A stretch of DNA of 64,000 nt from an uncultured Clostridia bacterium (GTDB taxonomy: Bacteria > Bacillota > Clostridia > Christensenellales > UBA1242): assembly GCA_944372335.1 (NCBI GenBank), contig CALVYQ010000008.1, positions 1-64,000 of the forward strand. The letters are read 5' to 3'. Made by a program: the position numbers and the translations under genes. This document shows, one piece after another, positions 8,331 to 16,751 of this stretch. How positions within the stretch are numbered: position 1 is the stretch's first letter; each line of letters opens with the position of its first letter. The notes beneath the pieces were generated by a model. The model was not told the DNA's origin and did not search any database. It worked only from the letters and a program-made list of their open reading frames with translations.

Positions 8331-9462
8331 TGAAGTTGGGAAGGATGTTGACGCATTTTACACATCTTCCAGCGAAAATGATATTTCCATATATATTCAC
8401 ATTCCGTTTTGCGAAAGAAAGTGCAGTTACTGTGCTTTCGTTTCTTTTTGTTTGAGTTATGCTGAGCGAGAAGAATATATAAACTTTTTATTAGATGAGA
8501 TTGAAAACTTTTCCACTACTAAAAAGGTCAAAACAATCTATTTAGGTGGTGGTACGCCGTCGCTTTTGATTAAAGATGAGATTTTTGCCATATTTAAAAA
8601 GCTTAGAGAAAAATTTAATATTGACGAAAATGCTGAAATAACAATCGAGGTCAATCCAAACTCTGTCGATGAAGAAAAATTAAAGGTGTATAAAGAGGTT
8701 GGTATAAATAGAATTAGTGTGGGCGTGCAGTCACTTTCAAACAAAACGCTTAAATCAATCGGTAGGCTTCACACAAAAAAAGAGGCAATAGATAAGCTAA
8801 AACTTATTGGCAAATATTTTGATAATATCTCTGCTGACCTGATTTTAGGGTTAAGTGGCGAGAAAAGTGTGACCAGATATGCGAAGAAGCTTATAAAATT
8901 AAAAGTCAAACATATCTCATCATATATGCTGGAAGTCCATGAGAATACTAAATTATTTAGTGAGGTGCGTGATAAAAAATATCGACCACTTGATGAAAAA
9001 GGTGTGGCAAAAAGTTATGAAAGGCTTGCAAAATTTTTGTCTAAGCACAATTTTAATCAATATGAAGTAAGTAATTTTGCTCTTGCCGGTTATGAAAGTA
9101 AGCATAATTTAAACTATTGGAGCTATGGTGAGTATATCGGCTTTGGCATTTCTGCACATTCCTTTTTGTCGCATAAACGCATAGCAAACGCTAACTCTCT
9201 TCAAGGTTATTATATACGAAAGCAAAAGGAAGAAAAAATCACAAAGGATATGGAGATTGAAGAGAGAATTATGCTTGGCTTGCGTTGTTTTGCTGGGGTG
9301 GATATTTCTATTTTAAATAATTTAGGCTATGATATCCAGAAGAATGAAAATTATAAAAGATTTTTAAACGAAGGCGAGATTATAGAAGAAAATGGTAAAT
9401 TTTATCTATTACCAAAGTATTATAAATTCGCCGACTACTACATTCTAAACCTCTTTCCATAA
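8317..9462 (+). CDS. hemW: HemW, radical SAM heme chaperone (formerly HemN-like)
   Basis: The 381-residue protein has the radical SAM motif CERKCSYC (CX3CX2C, about residues 32-39) after the typical IYIHIPFC strand, and the GGGTPS block near residue 77. HemW proteins bind heme and pass it to target proteins; they lack coproporphyrinogen oxidase activity in tested cases. The C-terminal HemW segment ([14 protein letters not shown]) is present. The gene overlaps lepA, consistent with the conserved lepA-hemW pair, and no own Shine-Dalgarno site is needed for coupled translation. Confidence 0.92.
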   Translation: MMKSSEVGKDVDAFYTSSSENDISIYIHIPFCERKCSYCAFVSFCLSYAEREEYINFLLDEIENFSTTKKVKTIYLGGGTPSLLIKDEIFAIFKKLREKFNIDENAEITIEVNPNSVDEEKLKVYKEVGINRISVGVQSLSNKTLKSIGRLHTKKEAIDKLKLIGKYFDNISADLILGLSGEKSVTRYAKKLIKLKVKHISSYMLEVHENTKLFSEVRDKKYRPLDEKGVAKSYERLAKFLSKHNFNQYEVSNFALAGYESKHNLNYWSYGEYIGFGISAHSFLSHKRIANANSLQGYYIRKQKEEKITKDMEIEERIMLGLRCFAGVDISILNNLGYDIQKNENYKRFLNEGEIIEENGKFYLLPKYYKFADYYILNLFP

Positions 9463-9578
9463 AAGGCGTAAAGTTTTAAGTATGAAACAAATTGACTTAT
9501 TTATGATAAATTTAAGAAGCTATTGTGGCTTAGCAAAATATTTTAAAGTAAAATTTAAATCTAAAATATATAAAAGTG

Positions 9579-9607
9579 TTGACAAATAAAACTTAAGGTG
9601 CTATAAT
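9579..9607 (+). promoter_or_regulatory. full-consensus promoter of ylxM-ffh
   Basis: TTGACA (9579-9584), exactly 17 nt, then TATAAT (9602-9607). A short inverted repeat GTAAAG/CTTTAC (9615-9620 and 9629-9634) follows in the leader just before the AAAGG Shine-Dalgarno site. It could shape translation initiation, but no regulator is evident. Confidence 0.85.
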
Positions 9608-9647
9608 ACAAAATGTAAAGCGAAATCACTTTACAAAGGTTGAAAGT

Positions 9648-9977
9648 ATGGCAAAGTTAAAACTTAATGATTTTATTAGGTATGGCAAACTGTTTGAAGA
9701 ATATTCAATGCTTCTCAGTGAAGACAGGCAGGCAATTATGCGTCTGTATTTTGACTTCAATATGACACTTGCGGAGATTTCGGTGGAACGTGGAATTTCC
9801 CGTCAGGCAGTCAAAGATGCCATAACAAAATCGTGTGAAAAGTTAGATTATTATGAAAATAATCTTAAAAATTGCAAAAAAAAGGAAAAAATAATAAAAA
9901 AACTTGAAGAAATAAAGAAAATCAATGATATAAAAGAAATAAAACTAAAAGTCGATGAAATTATAGGAGAAATTTAA
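9648..9977 (+). CDS. ylxM: YlxM/p13-like putative helix-turn-helix protein of the SRP operon
   Basis: The 109-residue protein has a sigma-region-4-like helix-turn-helix (DRQAIMRLYFDFNMTLAEIS..RGISRQAVKDAI, about residues 25-60) and a long lysine/glutamate-rich C-terminal helix. YlxM proteins are encoded directly upstream of ffh in Bacillota and streptococci and modulate SRP function or expression. The last base of its stop codon overlaps the ffh start (9977), so the two are translationally coupled. Family and context agree well. Confidence 0.9.
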   Translation: MAKLKLNDFIRYGKLFEEYSMLLSEDRQAIMRLYFDFNMTLAEISVERGISRQAVKDAITKSCEKLDYYENNLKNCKKKEKIIKKLEEIKKINDIKEIKLKVDEIIGEI

Positions 9978-11287
9978 TGGCACTATTTTCTAGCCTGCAA
10001 GAGAAATTTAATCATATCTTTTCCAAGCTCACGAAGCGTGGTAAACTGACAGAACTTGAAATTAAAGAGGCTATGCGAGAGGTTAGGATTGCACTCTTAG
10101 AAGCCGATGTGAACTACATCGTCGCTAAGAATTTTGTCAATTCCGTTTCACAAAAGGCACTTGGCGAAGAGGTGATGAAAAGCTTAACGCCGGGACAGAT
10201 GGTGATTAAGATTGTTAAAGACGAACTCACCTCTCTCATGAGTAGCACCGACCAAAAACTTAATCTTTCATCTAATCCAACCATCATCATGATGTGTGGG
10301 CTTCAAGGTGCGGGCAAGACCACAATGTGCGGAAAGCTTGGTGCTTACTTAAAAAAGAGTGGCAGAAAAGTGTTACTTGTGGCGTGCGATATATATAGAC
10401 CAGCGGCAATCAATCAACTTCAAGTTGTGGGTAAACAAGCAAATTGCGAGGTGTTTGAGCGTGGTACACAAAATCCGGTTAAGACGGCAAAGCAAGCAGT
10501 GGAACACGCAAAAAAGCAAGGCTTTGATGTTGTCATAATCGATACGGCTGGTAGGCTTCACATAAACGAAGAGTTGATGAATGAGCTGAAGGAAATCAAA
10601 AAGGAAGTCAAACCGCAGGAGATACTTCTTGTTGTCGATGCGATGACAGGTCAGGACGCCGTGACAATAAGCGAAAGCTTTAACAAAGATTTAGATATTA
10701 GCGGTGTTGTTCTTACAAAACTTGATGGTGATACTCGTGGTGGTGCGGCACTTTCCATTAAGGCTATCACAGGTAAACCAATTAAATTCTCTGGAGTCGG
10801 AGAAAAAATTGGGGATATTGAACCGTTCCACCCAGATAGAATTGCCTCACGAATATTAGGTATGGGAGATGTGCTTTCGCTAATCGAAAAGGCACAAGAG
10901 GCTGTCAGCGAAGAAGAAGCAAGAAAGCTTGAAGAAAAGTTTAGGGAAAATTCTTTTACCTTTGAAGATTATCTTATTCAGATGGAAAATCTTAAAAAAA
11001 TGGGAAGCTTGAACGATATTGTCAGAATGATACCGGGCGTTGGTAACAAACTTAAGGGCGTCAATATTGATGAAAGTCAACTTGCTGTCAACAAGGCAAT
11101 CATTCAAAGTATGACAAAGGAAGAGAGACTTAATCCTGAAATTATCAAAGCGTCAAGACGTAAGCGTATTGCTGATGGAAGTGGAACAAGTATTCAGCAA
11201 GTTAATCAACTCCTTAAACAGTTTGAACAATCGAAAGAGATGATGAAACAACTTAAAAATAAGCGTGGTATTCGAGGACTATTTTAG
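9977..11287 (+). CDS. ffh: signal recognition particle protein Ffh (SRP54)
   Basis: Ffh binds signal peptides of nascent chains and SRP RNA and delivers ribosomes to FtsY at the membrane. The 436-residue protein has the N helical bundle, the G domain with GLQGAGKTT (near residue 110), DTAGR and TKLDGD, and a C-terminal M domain with the RNA-binding SRRKRIADGSG motif (near 387). The M domain tail is comparatively short, and the methionine-rich groove is modest. It is coupled to ylxM by a one-base overlap. No SRP RNA gene is seen nearby. Confidence 0.97.
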   Translation: MALFSSLQEKFNHIFSKLTKRGKLTELEIKEAMREVRIALLEADVNYIVAKNFVNSVSQKALGEEVMKSLTPGQMVIKIVKDELTSLMSSTDQKLNLSSNPTIIMMCGLQGAGKTTMCGKLGAYLKKSGRKVLLVACDIYRPAAINQLQVVGKQANCEVFERGTQNPVKTAKQAVEHAKKQGFDVVIIDTAGRLHINEELMNELKEIKKEVKPQEILLVVDAMTGQDAVTISESFNKDLDISGVVLTKLDGDTRGGAALSIKAITGKPIKFSGVGEKIGDIEPFHPDRIASRILGMGDVLSLIEKAQEAVSEEEARKLEEKFRENSFTFEDYLIQMENLKKMGSLNDIVRMIPGVGNKLKGVNIDESQLAVNKAIIQSMTKEERLNPEIIKASRRKRIADGSGTSIQQVNQLLKQFEQSKEMMKQLKNKRGIRGLF

Positions 11288-11383
11288 TTAAATGGTTAAT
11301 TAAAATTATTGTTTATTAATTAAGTGAAAATAATAAAAAATTAATTTTAAAATATTAATAATCACAAATAATTATTAATTCGA

Positions 11384-11389
11384 TATAAT
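11384..11389 (+). promoter_or_regulatory. candidate -10 box for the rpsP operon
   Basis: TATAAT occurs here in an otherwise AT-rich 243-nt gap between ffh and rpsP. The hexamer 17 nt upstream (ATCACA, 11361-11366) is a poor -35, so the assignment is tentative. A promoter in this gap is expected because the ribosomal gene cluster starts after it. Confidence 0.35.
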
Positions 11390-11530
11390 CTGGCGAAAGT
11401 CAGTTTATATATAAAAAGTTTTAAAAATGAAAAATATATAAAAAACAATAAAAAAATTAAAAATAATTGAATTTTTCTTATATTTTTTGGATTTTTAGAA
11501 CTAATGAATTTTATTAAAAGGAGAAAGGAA

Positions 11531-11788
11531 ATGGCTGTTAAAATTAGATTGACAAGACTTGGAGATAAAAAGTCACCATTCTATCGTGTTGTTGTTGCAG
11601 ATTCTAAGAGCCCAAGAGATGGCAAATTCATCGACATTCTTGGAACTTACAATCCTCTCACAAATCCAGCAGAGATTAAGATTGATAACGAAAAAGCAAC
11701 AAAGTGGCTAAAAAATGGAGCTCTCCCAACTGAAACTGCAAAGTCAATTTTAGTTAAGAGTGGCGTAATAAGTCAAGAAAATAAATAA
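11531..11788 (+). CDS. rpsP: 30S ribosomal protein S16
   Basis: S16 is a primary assembly protein of the 30S body. The 85-residue product begins [25 protein letters not shown], the nearly invariant S16 start, behind a GGAGAAAGGAA Shine-Dalgarno region. An upstream in-frame ATG (11504) would only add a non-conserved extension and is rejected. It is first in the rpsP-khpA-rimM-trmD cluster. Confidence 0.97.
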   Translation: MAVKIRLTRLGDKKSPFYRVVVADSKSPRDGKFIDILGTYNPLTNPAEIKIDNEKATKWLKNGALPTETAKSILVKSGVISQENK

Positions 11789-11798
11789 GGAGAAATAG

Positions 11799-12029
11799 AT
11801 GCAAAAGTTACTTGAACTCTTGGTTAAAACACTTGTCACAAATGAAGATAAGGTTGAAGTGACAGTTGATGAACAAGAAAAACAAATCACTTTTAATGTT
11901 GTGGTTGATGAAAGCGACATCGGCAAAGTGATAGGTAAAAATGGCAAAATGGCAAACTCCATAAGAACCATAATAAAGTCCATCGGTGCAAAAGAACATA
12001 AAAAAGTTTTCGTTAAGTTTGGAGACTAA
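11799..12029 (+). CDS. khpA: KH-domain RNA-binding protein KhpA
   Basis: This 76-residue single KH-domain protein contains the VIGKNGKMANSIRTII motif (about residues 45-60), matching the GXXG RNA-contact loop (GKNG). KhpA pairs with KhpB/EloR in Gram-positive bacteria and affects cell elongation and RNA regulation. It lies 10 nt after rpsP with a GGAG Shine-Dalgarno site, and rimM starts 2 nt after its stop codon. Confidence 0.93.
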   Translation: MQKLLELLVKTLVTNEDKVEVTVDEQEKQITFNVVVDESDIGKVIGKNGKMANSIRTIIKSIGAKEHKKVFVKFGD

Positions 12030-12030
12030 T

Positions 12031-12534
12031 TTGGAATTTTTGTGCGTTGGTAAAATTGTCAAACCGCAGGGTATAAAGGGGGAAGTGAAAATCATTCCGC
12101 TAGTTGATATCCCTGCGATTTTTAATGGCAAACATAAATTATACTTAGAAAAAAAAGAGGCGGAACTTTTAAAATGCACCTACCGTCTTGGCTTTGCCTA
12201 TGCCACTTTTAAGGAAATTCCAGATAGAAACACGGCAGAAAAATATCGCAATGTGGAAGTTTACATAGATAAGGAAGAATTCTATAAAATCCCATCAAAT
12301 TCAGTGCTTATTGATGATTTAATAGGCGAACAGATTTTTGATGAGAATGGTGAGTATGTCGGACAAATTCAAGGCGTGGATAATTTCGGCTTTGACGATG
12401 TGATCATAATAAAAGATGGCGATGAGAGAGTCTATCAACTTCCATTTGTTGGGGATATCTTTAAAAATGATGGCGAAAAGTTTTATGTGATAAGAAAGGA
12501 ATACGAGGGGGCAAAGACTGACTATGAAAATTGA
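12031..12534 (+). CDS. rimM: ribosome maturation factor RimM
   Basis: RimM binds S19 and helps mature the 3' domain of the 30S subunit. The 167-residue product has the N-terminal RimM domain ([16 protein letters not shown], about 6-21) and a C-terminal PRC-barrel domain ([18 protein letters not shown]). I chose TTG 12031, which has GGAG six bases before it and gives the conserved N terminus. A longer reading frame from 11986 would overlap khpA. It overlaps trmD by 11 nt. Confidence 0.95.
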   Translation: MEFLCVGKIVKPQGIKGEVKIIPLVDIPAIFNGKHKLYLEKKEAELLKCTYRLGFAYATFKEIPDRNTAEKYRNVEVYIDKEEFYKIPSNSVLIDDLIGEQIFDENGEYVGQIQGVDNFGFDDVIIIKDGDERVYQLPFVGDIFKNDGEKFYVIRKEYEGAKTDYEN

Positions 12535-13195
12535 TATTTTAACCCTCTTTCCTGATATGTTCGCTCCACTTAAAGAGAGCATAATTAAAAGAGCGGTTGA
12601 TAAAAACCTTTTAGAGATAAACATCATCGACATTCGAGAGTTTTCTAAGGATAAACATAAGAAGTGTGATGACTATCCTTTCGGTGGTGGTGCTGGTATG
12701 CTTATGCAAGTTGAGCCACTATATTACGCCATAAAAAGCGTGCAAAGTGAAAAAAGTAAACTTATATTTCCTTCGCCACAGGGCAAAGTTTTTAATCAAA
12801 GCATGGCGAAAGAACTAAGCGAAGAAGAACATCTTGTCTTTATCTGCGGACACTATGAGGGAGTGGATGAGAGAATTTTTGAACTATTCGATATTGAAGA
12901 AATTTCTCTTGGCGGCTTTATCTTGACGGGCGGTGAACTTCCAAGTATGGTGATGGTGGACGCTATCTCTCGACTTGTCGATGGTGTGATAAGCCGTGAG
13001 AGTTTAGAAAATGAAAGTTTTTCTAATGGGCTACTTGAATATCCACAATACACCAGGCCTGCTTCATTTATGGGCTTAGATGTTCCAGAAGTATTGCTCT
13101 CTGGCAATCATCAAGAGATTGAAAAGTGGAGAAATGAGCAAAGCCTAAAACGCACAAAAGAGCGAAGAAAAGATTTATTAAAAAAGAAAAAATAG
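12524..13195 (+). CDS. trmD: tRNA (guanine-37-N1)-methyltransferase TrmD
   Basis: TrmD methylates G37 next to the anticodon with S-adenosylmethionine and prevents +1 frameshifting. The 223-residue protein has the SPOUT-knot motifs [21 protein letters not shown] and [12 protein letters not shown], and a lysine/arginine-rich tail ([15 protein letters not shown]). It is the last gene of the rpsP cluster. The expected next gene rplS (L19) is absent, and a short-chain dehydrogenase follows after 147 nt of T-rich sequence. Confidence 0.97.
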   Translation: MKIDILTLFPDMFAPLKESIIKRAVDKNLLEINIIDIREFSKDKHKKCDDYPFGGGAGMLMQVEPLYYAIKSVQSEKSKLIFPSPQGKVFNQSMAKELSEEEHLVFICGHYEGVDERIFELFDIEEISLGGFILTGGELPSMVMVDAISRLVDGVISRESLENESFSNGLLEYPQYTRPASFMGLDVPEVLLSGNHQEIEKWRNEQSLKRTKERRKDLLKKKK

Positions 13196-13217
13196 TATTT
13201 TTATCAATTTTTTTTGC

Positions 13218-13247
13218 ATTTTTTCTTAATTTTTTAGGTATTTTTTG
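13218..13247 (+). repeat. 30-nt direct repeat, copy 1 (before the dehydrogenase gene)
   Basis: This T-rich 30-mer (A, six T, CTTAA, TTTTTTAGGTA, six T, G) is repeated exactly at 14119-14148. The pair brackets the short-chain dehydrogenase gene. Copy 1 lies 23 nt after trmD. Confidence 0.8.
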
Positions 13248-13342
13248 ATATTTTCCTAATTTTTAAGTTTATAACTTGTTAAATATAAGATAAATTGAAT
13301 AAAAAATATTCAAAAAATCAACTTTAAATAAAGGAGAAATTT

Positions 13343-14101
13343 ATGAAGGATAAGGTTTATTTAATCACAGGCGGTGCTGGCGGTATAGGTTCGGCAGTTG
13401 CAAGAGTTATTGCTAAAAATATTGAGAATGGGATTTTAATACTCCACTATAACTCCAATAAAAATGGTGCGGAAAATCTCAAAAAAGAAATTGAAAAAGA
13501 AAATAAAAACATCAAAGTTTTCACATTACAAGCGAATTTAGAGAAAAAAGAAGAATGCGAAAAATTATGCGACCTAATTTTGAAGAAATTTGGCGTAGTT
13601 GATGTTTTAGTTAATAATGCAGGTTACGTTGAAGATAAAGAATTAAGCGAGAGAACCTATGAAGATTTTGAAAAGACGATTAAAATAAACTTGATTGCGA
13701 ATTTCTATCTTTCCAAAATTTTGGGCTATAAAATGTTTGAGCAAAAATTTGGAAAAATTGTCAACATCTCTTCAACAAGCGGATTGATTTTGCATTCAGG
13801 CAGTATGTGCCCAACGAGCATAGATTATGATGCTTCAAAGGCAGGAATAAATGCTTTAACAAAGAACTTTGCGAAAGAGTTTGCTCCGTATGTCAATGTC
13901 AATGCGGTTGCTCCTGGCTGGGTTGACACTCCTTTAAATTATGAATTACCAGAGTATGTTAGGCAAAGCGAAAATGAAAAGATACTTAAAAATCGTTGGG
14001 CAAGTCCGGAAGAGATTGCTGAACTTGTTTGGTATTTGATTAGTGATAAAGCTGATTTCATCAATGGTAGTATCTATGAAATTGATGGTGGAAAAAGATA
14101 A
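13343..14101 (+). CDS. short-chain dehydrogenase/reductase (FabG-like)
   Basis: The 252-residue protein is a classical SDR oxidoreductase. It has the Rossmann glycine motif ITGGAGGIGSAVA (about 7-19), VNNAG (near 92), catalytic SST...YDASKAGI with Tyr near residue 161 and Lys four residues on, and VAPGWVDTPL. Substrate and cofactor preference cannot be read from sequence; similarity to 3-oxoacyl-ACP reductases is general. An AAAGGAG Shine-Dalgarno site precedes the ATG. The gene occupies the place where rplS is normally found between trmD and rbgA, and is bracketed by a 30-nt direct repeat. Confidence 0.9.
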   Translation: MKDKVYLITGGAGGIGSAVARVIAKNIENGILILHYNSNKNGAENLKKEIEKENKNIKVFTLQANLEKKEECEKLCDLILKKFGVVDVLVNNAGYVEDKELSERTYEDFEKTIKINLIANFYLSKILGYKMFEQKFGKIVNISSTSGLILHSGSMCPTSIDYDASKAGINALTKNFAKEFAPYVNVNAVAPGWVDTPLNYELPEYVRQSENEKILKNRWASPEEIAELVWYLISDKADFINGSIYEIDGGKR

Positions 14102-14118
14102 AAAACTAATTTTTAGTG

Positions 14119-14148
14119 ATTTTTTCTTAATTTTTTAGGTATTTTTTG
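14119..14148 (+). repeat. 30-nt direct repeat, copy 2 (after the dehydrogenase gene)
   Basis: Exact copy of 13218-13247, 18 nt after the dehydrogenase stop codon. The distance between copies is 901 nt. Confidence 0.8.
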
Positions 14149-14216
14149 TATTTTTTAATGATTTTTTAGATATTTTCTTTTGTTTTGAAAATTAATATAA
14201 AATTTTTGGAGAGGGT

Positions 14217-15026
14217 ATGAAGATAAATTGGTTTCCTGGGCACATGCATAAGGCGTTAAAGGAGATAAAGGAAGAACTTAAAAAAGTTGATGTTGTCCTT
14301 TATGTGCTTGACGCACGCATTCCGCTCTCTTCGCTTAATCCAAAACTTGATGAACTCTCTGAAAACAAGCCGGTGCTTTACATATTAAATAAGATTGACC
14401 TTGCTGATGAAAAGAGGGTTGGTGCTTTGAAAGAAAATTTTAAGGGTGAAAATAAGGACTATATTTTATATAACTCTAACTTTTCAAAAAACACCTTAAT
14501 CTTAGACAAGATTAAAAAGTTGGCGTATAAGAAGGTGGAAAAATATAAAGCGAAAGGAGTTAAGCCGACAATTCGTTGTATGGTTGTCGGTGTGCCAAAC
14601 AGTGGCAAAAGTTCGCTTGTCAACAATCTATGCAAAAAGGCAAAGGTGGTTACAGGTAACAAGGCGGGCGTGACAAAGAGTGGTCAGTGGCTTAATGCTG
14701 GGGATGGCGTTGAGGTATTCGACACTCCTGGCACGCTCTATCCAAATATTGAAAATGAAGAGGTGGCGAAAAAACTTGCTTATGTTGGCAGTGTGCGTGA
14801 TGAAGTTTTGGAGTTTACGAGTCTTGCGGAAGATTTACTAAAGCTTCTTAAAGAAAAATATCCACAAAACGTTGAAAAGAGATATCCAAATTGTCAAACC
14901 GTTATGGATATTGCAAAGTTAAGAAAATTTATGCTAGCTGGTGGTGAGGTCGATTTAGAGCGCACTTCTTATATGCTTGTTGATGATTTCAGAAAGGGCA
15001 GGCTTGGCAAAATGACGCTAGATTGA
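14217..15026 (+). CDS. rbgA: ribosome biogenesis GTPase RbgA/YlqF
   Basis: RbgA is a circularly permuted GTPase needed for late 50S assembly in Gram-positive bacteria. In the 269-residue protein the G4 motif NKIDLAD (about 60) precedes G1 GVPNSGKSSL (about 124) and G3 DTPGT, the diagnostic order. It begins with the typical INWFPGHMHKAL. A GGAGAGGG Shine-Dalgarno site precedes ATG 14217. Its usual neighbours rplS and rnhB are missing here, and yraN follows after an AT-rich gap of 198 nt. Confidence 0.96.
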   Translation: MKINWFPGHMHKALKEIKEELKKVDVVLYVLDARIPLSSLNPKLDELSENKPVLYILNKIDLADEKRVGALKENFKGENKDYILYNSNFSKNTLILDKIKKLAYKKVEKYKAKGVKPTIRCMVVGVPNSGKSSLVNNLCKKAKVVTGNKAGVTKSGQWLNAGDGVEVFDTPGTLYPNIENEEVAKKLAYVGSVRDEVLEFTSLAEDLLKLLKEKYPQNVEKRYPNCQTVMDIAKLRKFMLAGGEVDLERTSYMLVDDFRKGRLGKMTLD

Positions 15027-15224
15027 ACCAAATTATGTATATAAAATATCAATTAAATCTTAAATAAAAAATCATTTTAATTAGTAAAAAATATTGAAAA
15101 TTTATTTTTAGATTGTTTTAAATCTTCAAATTAAATATGTAAAAATTTTATAAATTCAAAAACTATTAAAAAATATCAAAAAAACTATAAAAATTTAAAA
15201 AAAATAGTAAAAAAAGAGAAAAAT

Positions 15225-15569
15225 ATGAAAAAATTAAATAAAATTAGTGGAACTATCGGTGAAATCGATGCAGAAAAATATCTAAAAAATAAGGGATATG
15301 AAATCGTCAAAACGAACTATCGAAATCGTTTAGGTGAGATTGATATTGTTGCGAAAGATAAAAATTTTTTAGTTTTTGTGGAAGTTAAAAGCCGTGCCAC
15401 TCTTTTATATGGGCGTCCTTGTGAGGCGGTAGATGAACGAAAACAGCATAAGATAAGAAAGACGGCAGAATTATATCTTGTGACCACAAAAAATTATTAT
15501 ACTGATGTTCGCTTTGATGTTATCGAGGTTTTAGGCGATGAAATCAATCATATTGAAAATGCTTTTTAA
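15225..15569 (+). CDS. yraN: YraN/UPF0102 family nuclease-fold protein
   Basis: The 114-residue protein matches the UPF0102 family, which has a PD-(D/E)XK endonuclease-like fold: G.IGE.DAEKYL at the N terminus, NYRNRLGEIDIVAKD (about 27-41) and FVEVKSR (about 47-53). The ExD...ExK residues E34, D36, E50 and K52 are in place. Its biochemical role is not firmly established. It is encoded in its usual neighbourhood near rbgA. Confidence 0.93.
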   Translation: MKKLNKISGTIGEIDAEKYLKNKGYEIVKTNYRNRLGEIDIVAKDKNFLVFVEVKSRATLLYGRPCEAVDERKQHKIRKTAELYLVTTKNYYTDVRFDVIEVLGDEINHIENAF

Positions 15570-15645
15570 AGTATTTAATTTTTATACTTTTATCAATTTA
15601 TATCTGTCTAAATATTAACTTATCTATAACTCTATTAGACTATTA

Positions 15646-15698
15646 AAAAAATAGTGTCACTATTTTAACCCTACGGGTTATATTAACCACTATTTTTT
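15646..15698. terminator. bidirectional nested hairpin between yraN and the transglutaminase-like gene
   Basis: Outer arms AAAAAATAGTG (15646-15656) and CACTATTTTTT (15688-15698) enclose an inner hairpin AACCC-TAC-GGGTT. The two genes converge on it, and A/T tracts on both sides fit use in both directions. Confidence 0.75.
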
Positions 15699-15710
15699 AT
15701 TTTAATTATT

Positions 15711-16508
15711 TTATTTTGTCTTTTCAAATTTATCTGTTGCATTTATTAATTCATGGCCGAAGGTTAAAAATTCTTTAATATCTAACCCTTCGCCCGGAGT
15801 GTTGATTCTTTCGCTTAATCTTTCAAAGTCTTTAACAACCGTCTTTCCGCTAAATCGGCTAACTTCTTCATAGTGTTGAAGTTTTTGATATAATTCCTTA
15901 TCCATAAATGCGTTAAGTGTCGCATCAAAAACTATACCTTTTTTTGATTCCACCCAACTATGTAAAAATTTTGTTTGGTCAGTCAAATGATATACATATC
16001 CTGTAACCACATCGACATTTACGTTAAGATTTGCTAGAGTATCTGCGAGAATCACGGAAAAAATATGGCATTTATCTTTTCTCTCTGCTGTTTCAATTTC
16101 TGGCAAAAATTTTTCAAGAGTGTAAAAGCAGTCTGTCATTTTCCCTACTGTAAATTCCTTTTCGCCTGCTCTGATAATAAGTTCGTAGATATCTCTTTTT
16201 TTACCAGCTTGGCTATATTCATCTGTTGGTATAGGGTTTAATACAAGTTTCACATCCCACTTTATATTTTTAGCTGTTTTAGAAAGATTGTTAACTAAGT
16301 TTATAGCAATCTCTAAGAAATGTTCGTTGACGTCTTTTAGAGAGAACTGATTTATAATTCCTTTAATTAGTTGTTCAAGATAATATGTTTTAGTAGCTCC
16401 TAATGCTTTTAAAATATATGGTGCTTCTTGTGGATTAGTGAACATTTCGGTGACTATAGCATCATTCATAAACTCTTCATCTTCAAATAACAATTGATAA
16501 TTTTTCAT
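15711..16508 (-). CDS. transglutaminase-like cysteine protein, cytoplasmic
   Basis: The 265-residue protein has no signal peptide. A candidate Cys-His-Asp triad is visible in transglutaminase-like order: RKDKCHIFSVILAD (Cys near 143), FLHSWVE (His near 184) and GIVFDATLNAF (Asp near 195). Such domains act as proteases, amidases or acyltransferases. The N-terminal 130 residues are unrecognised and helical. A TAGGAG Shine-Dalgarno site and a consensus promoter support the start. The function is unknown and the fold call is mine from motif spacing. Confidence 0.6.
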   Translation of the reverse strand: MKNYQLLFEDEEFMNDAIVTEMFTNPQEAPYILKALGATKTYYLEQLIKGIINQFSLKDVNEHFLEIAINLVNNLSKTAKNIKWDVKLVLNPIPTDEYSQAGKKRDIYELIIRAGEKEFTVGKMTDCFYTLEKFLPEIETAERKDKCHIFSVILADTLANLNVNVDVVTGYVYHLTDQTKFLHSWVESKKGIVFDATLNAFMDKELYQKLQHYEEVSRFSGKTVVKDFERLSERINTPGEGLDIKEFLTFGHELINATDKFEKTK

Positions 16509-16528
16509 ATTTTGTCACTCCTAAAAGT

Positions 16529-16557
16529 ATTGTAGCATAAAACTTCTTAGCTGTCAA
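16529..16557 (-). promoter_or_regulatory. promoter of the transglutaminase-like gene
   Basis: On the minus strand TTGACA (16552-16557), a 17-nt spacer and TACAAT (16529-16534), 20 nt before the start codon. Confidence 0.8.
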
Positions 16558-16688
16558 TATGGTATGTAAAATAAGATATAGGAAAATTAAATAAAAAAAT
16601 TTCTTAGCAAAAAGCAATAAAAAATAGTCATTTTTTAATTTTTTTCTTAAAAAAAGTGTTATTTATGTTAATTTTAAGATAAAACTAT

Positions 16689-16717
16689 TGAAAAAAGTGT
16701 TTCTTTATGTTAAAATG
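16689..16717 (+). promoter_or_regulatory. promoter of dusB
   Basis: TTGAAA (16689-16694), a 17-nt spacer and TAAAAT (16712-16717). The predicted transcript begins near 16724, downstream of the first in-frame ATG (16707), which rules that ATG out as the start. Confidence 0.7.
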
Positions 16718-16751
16718 TGTGCGGAAAGAAAAAAATAAAAGTGAGTGTATT

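Noticed and set aside
9463..9578. A second promoter or small RNA between hemW and ylxM
   Set aside because: Only a partial TTGACT with wrong spacing and a weak AAGC/GCTT dyad were seen, which is not enough to support a feature.
11986..12030. Upstream extension of rimM from 11986
   Set aside because: It would overlap khpA by 44 nt and add non-conserved residues. TTG 12031 has a GGAG site at correct spacing and gives the family N terminus.
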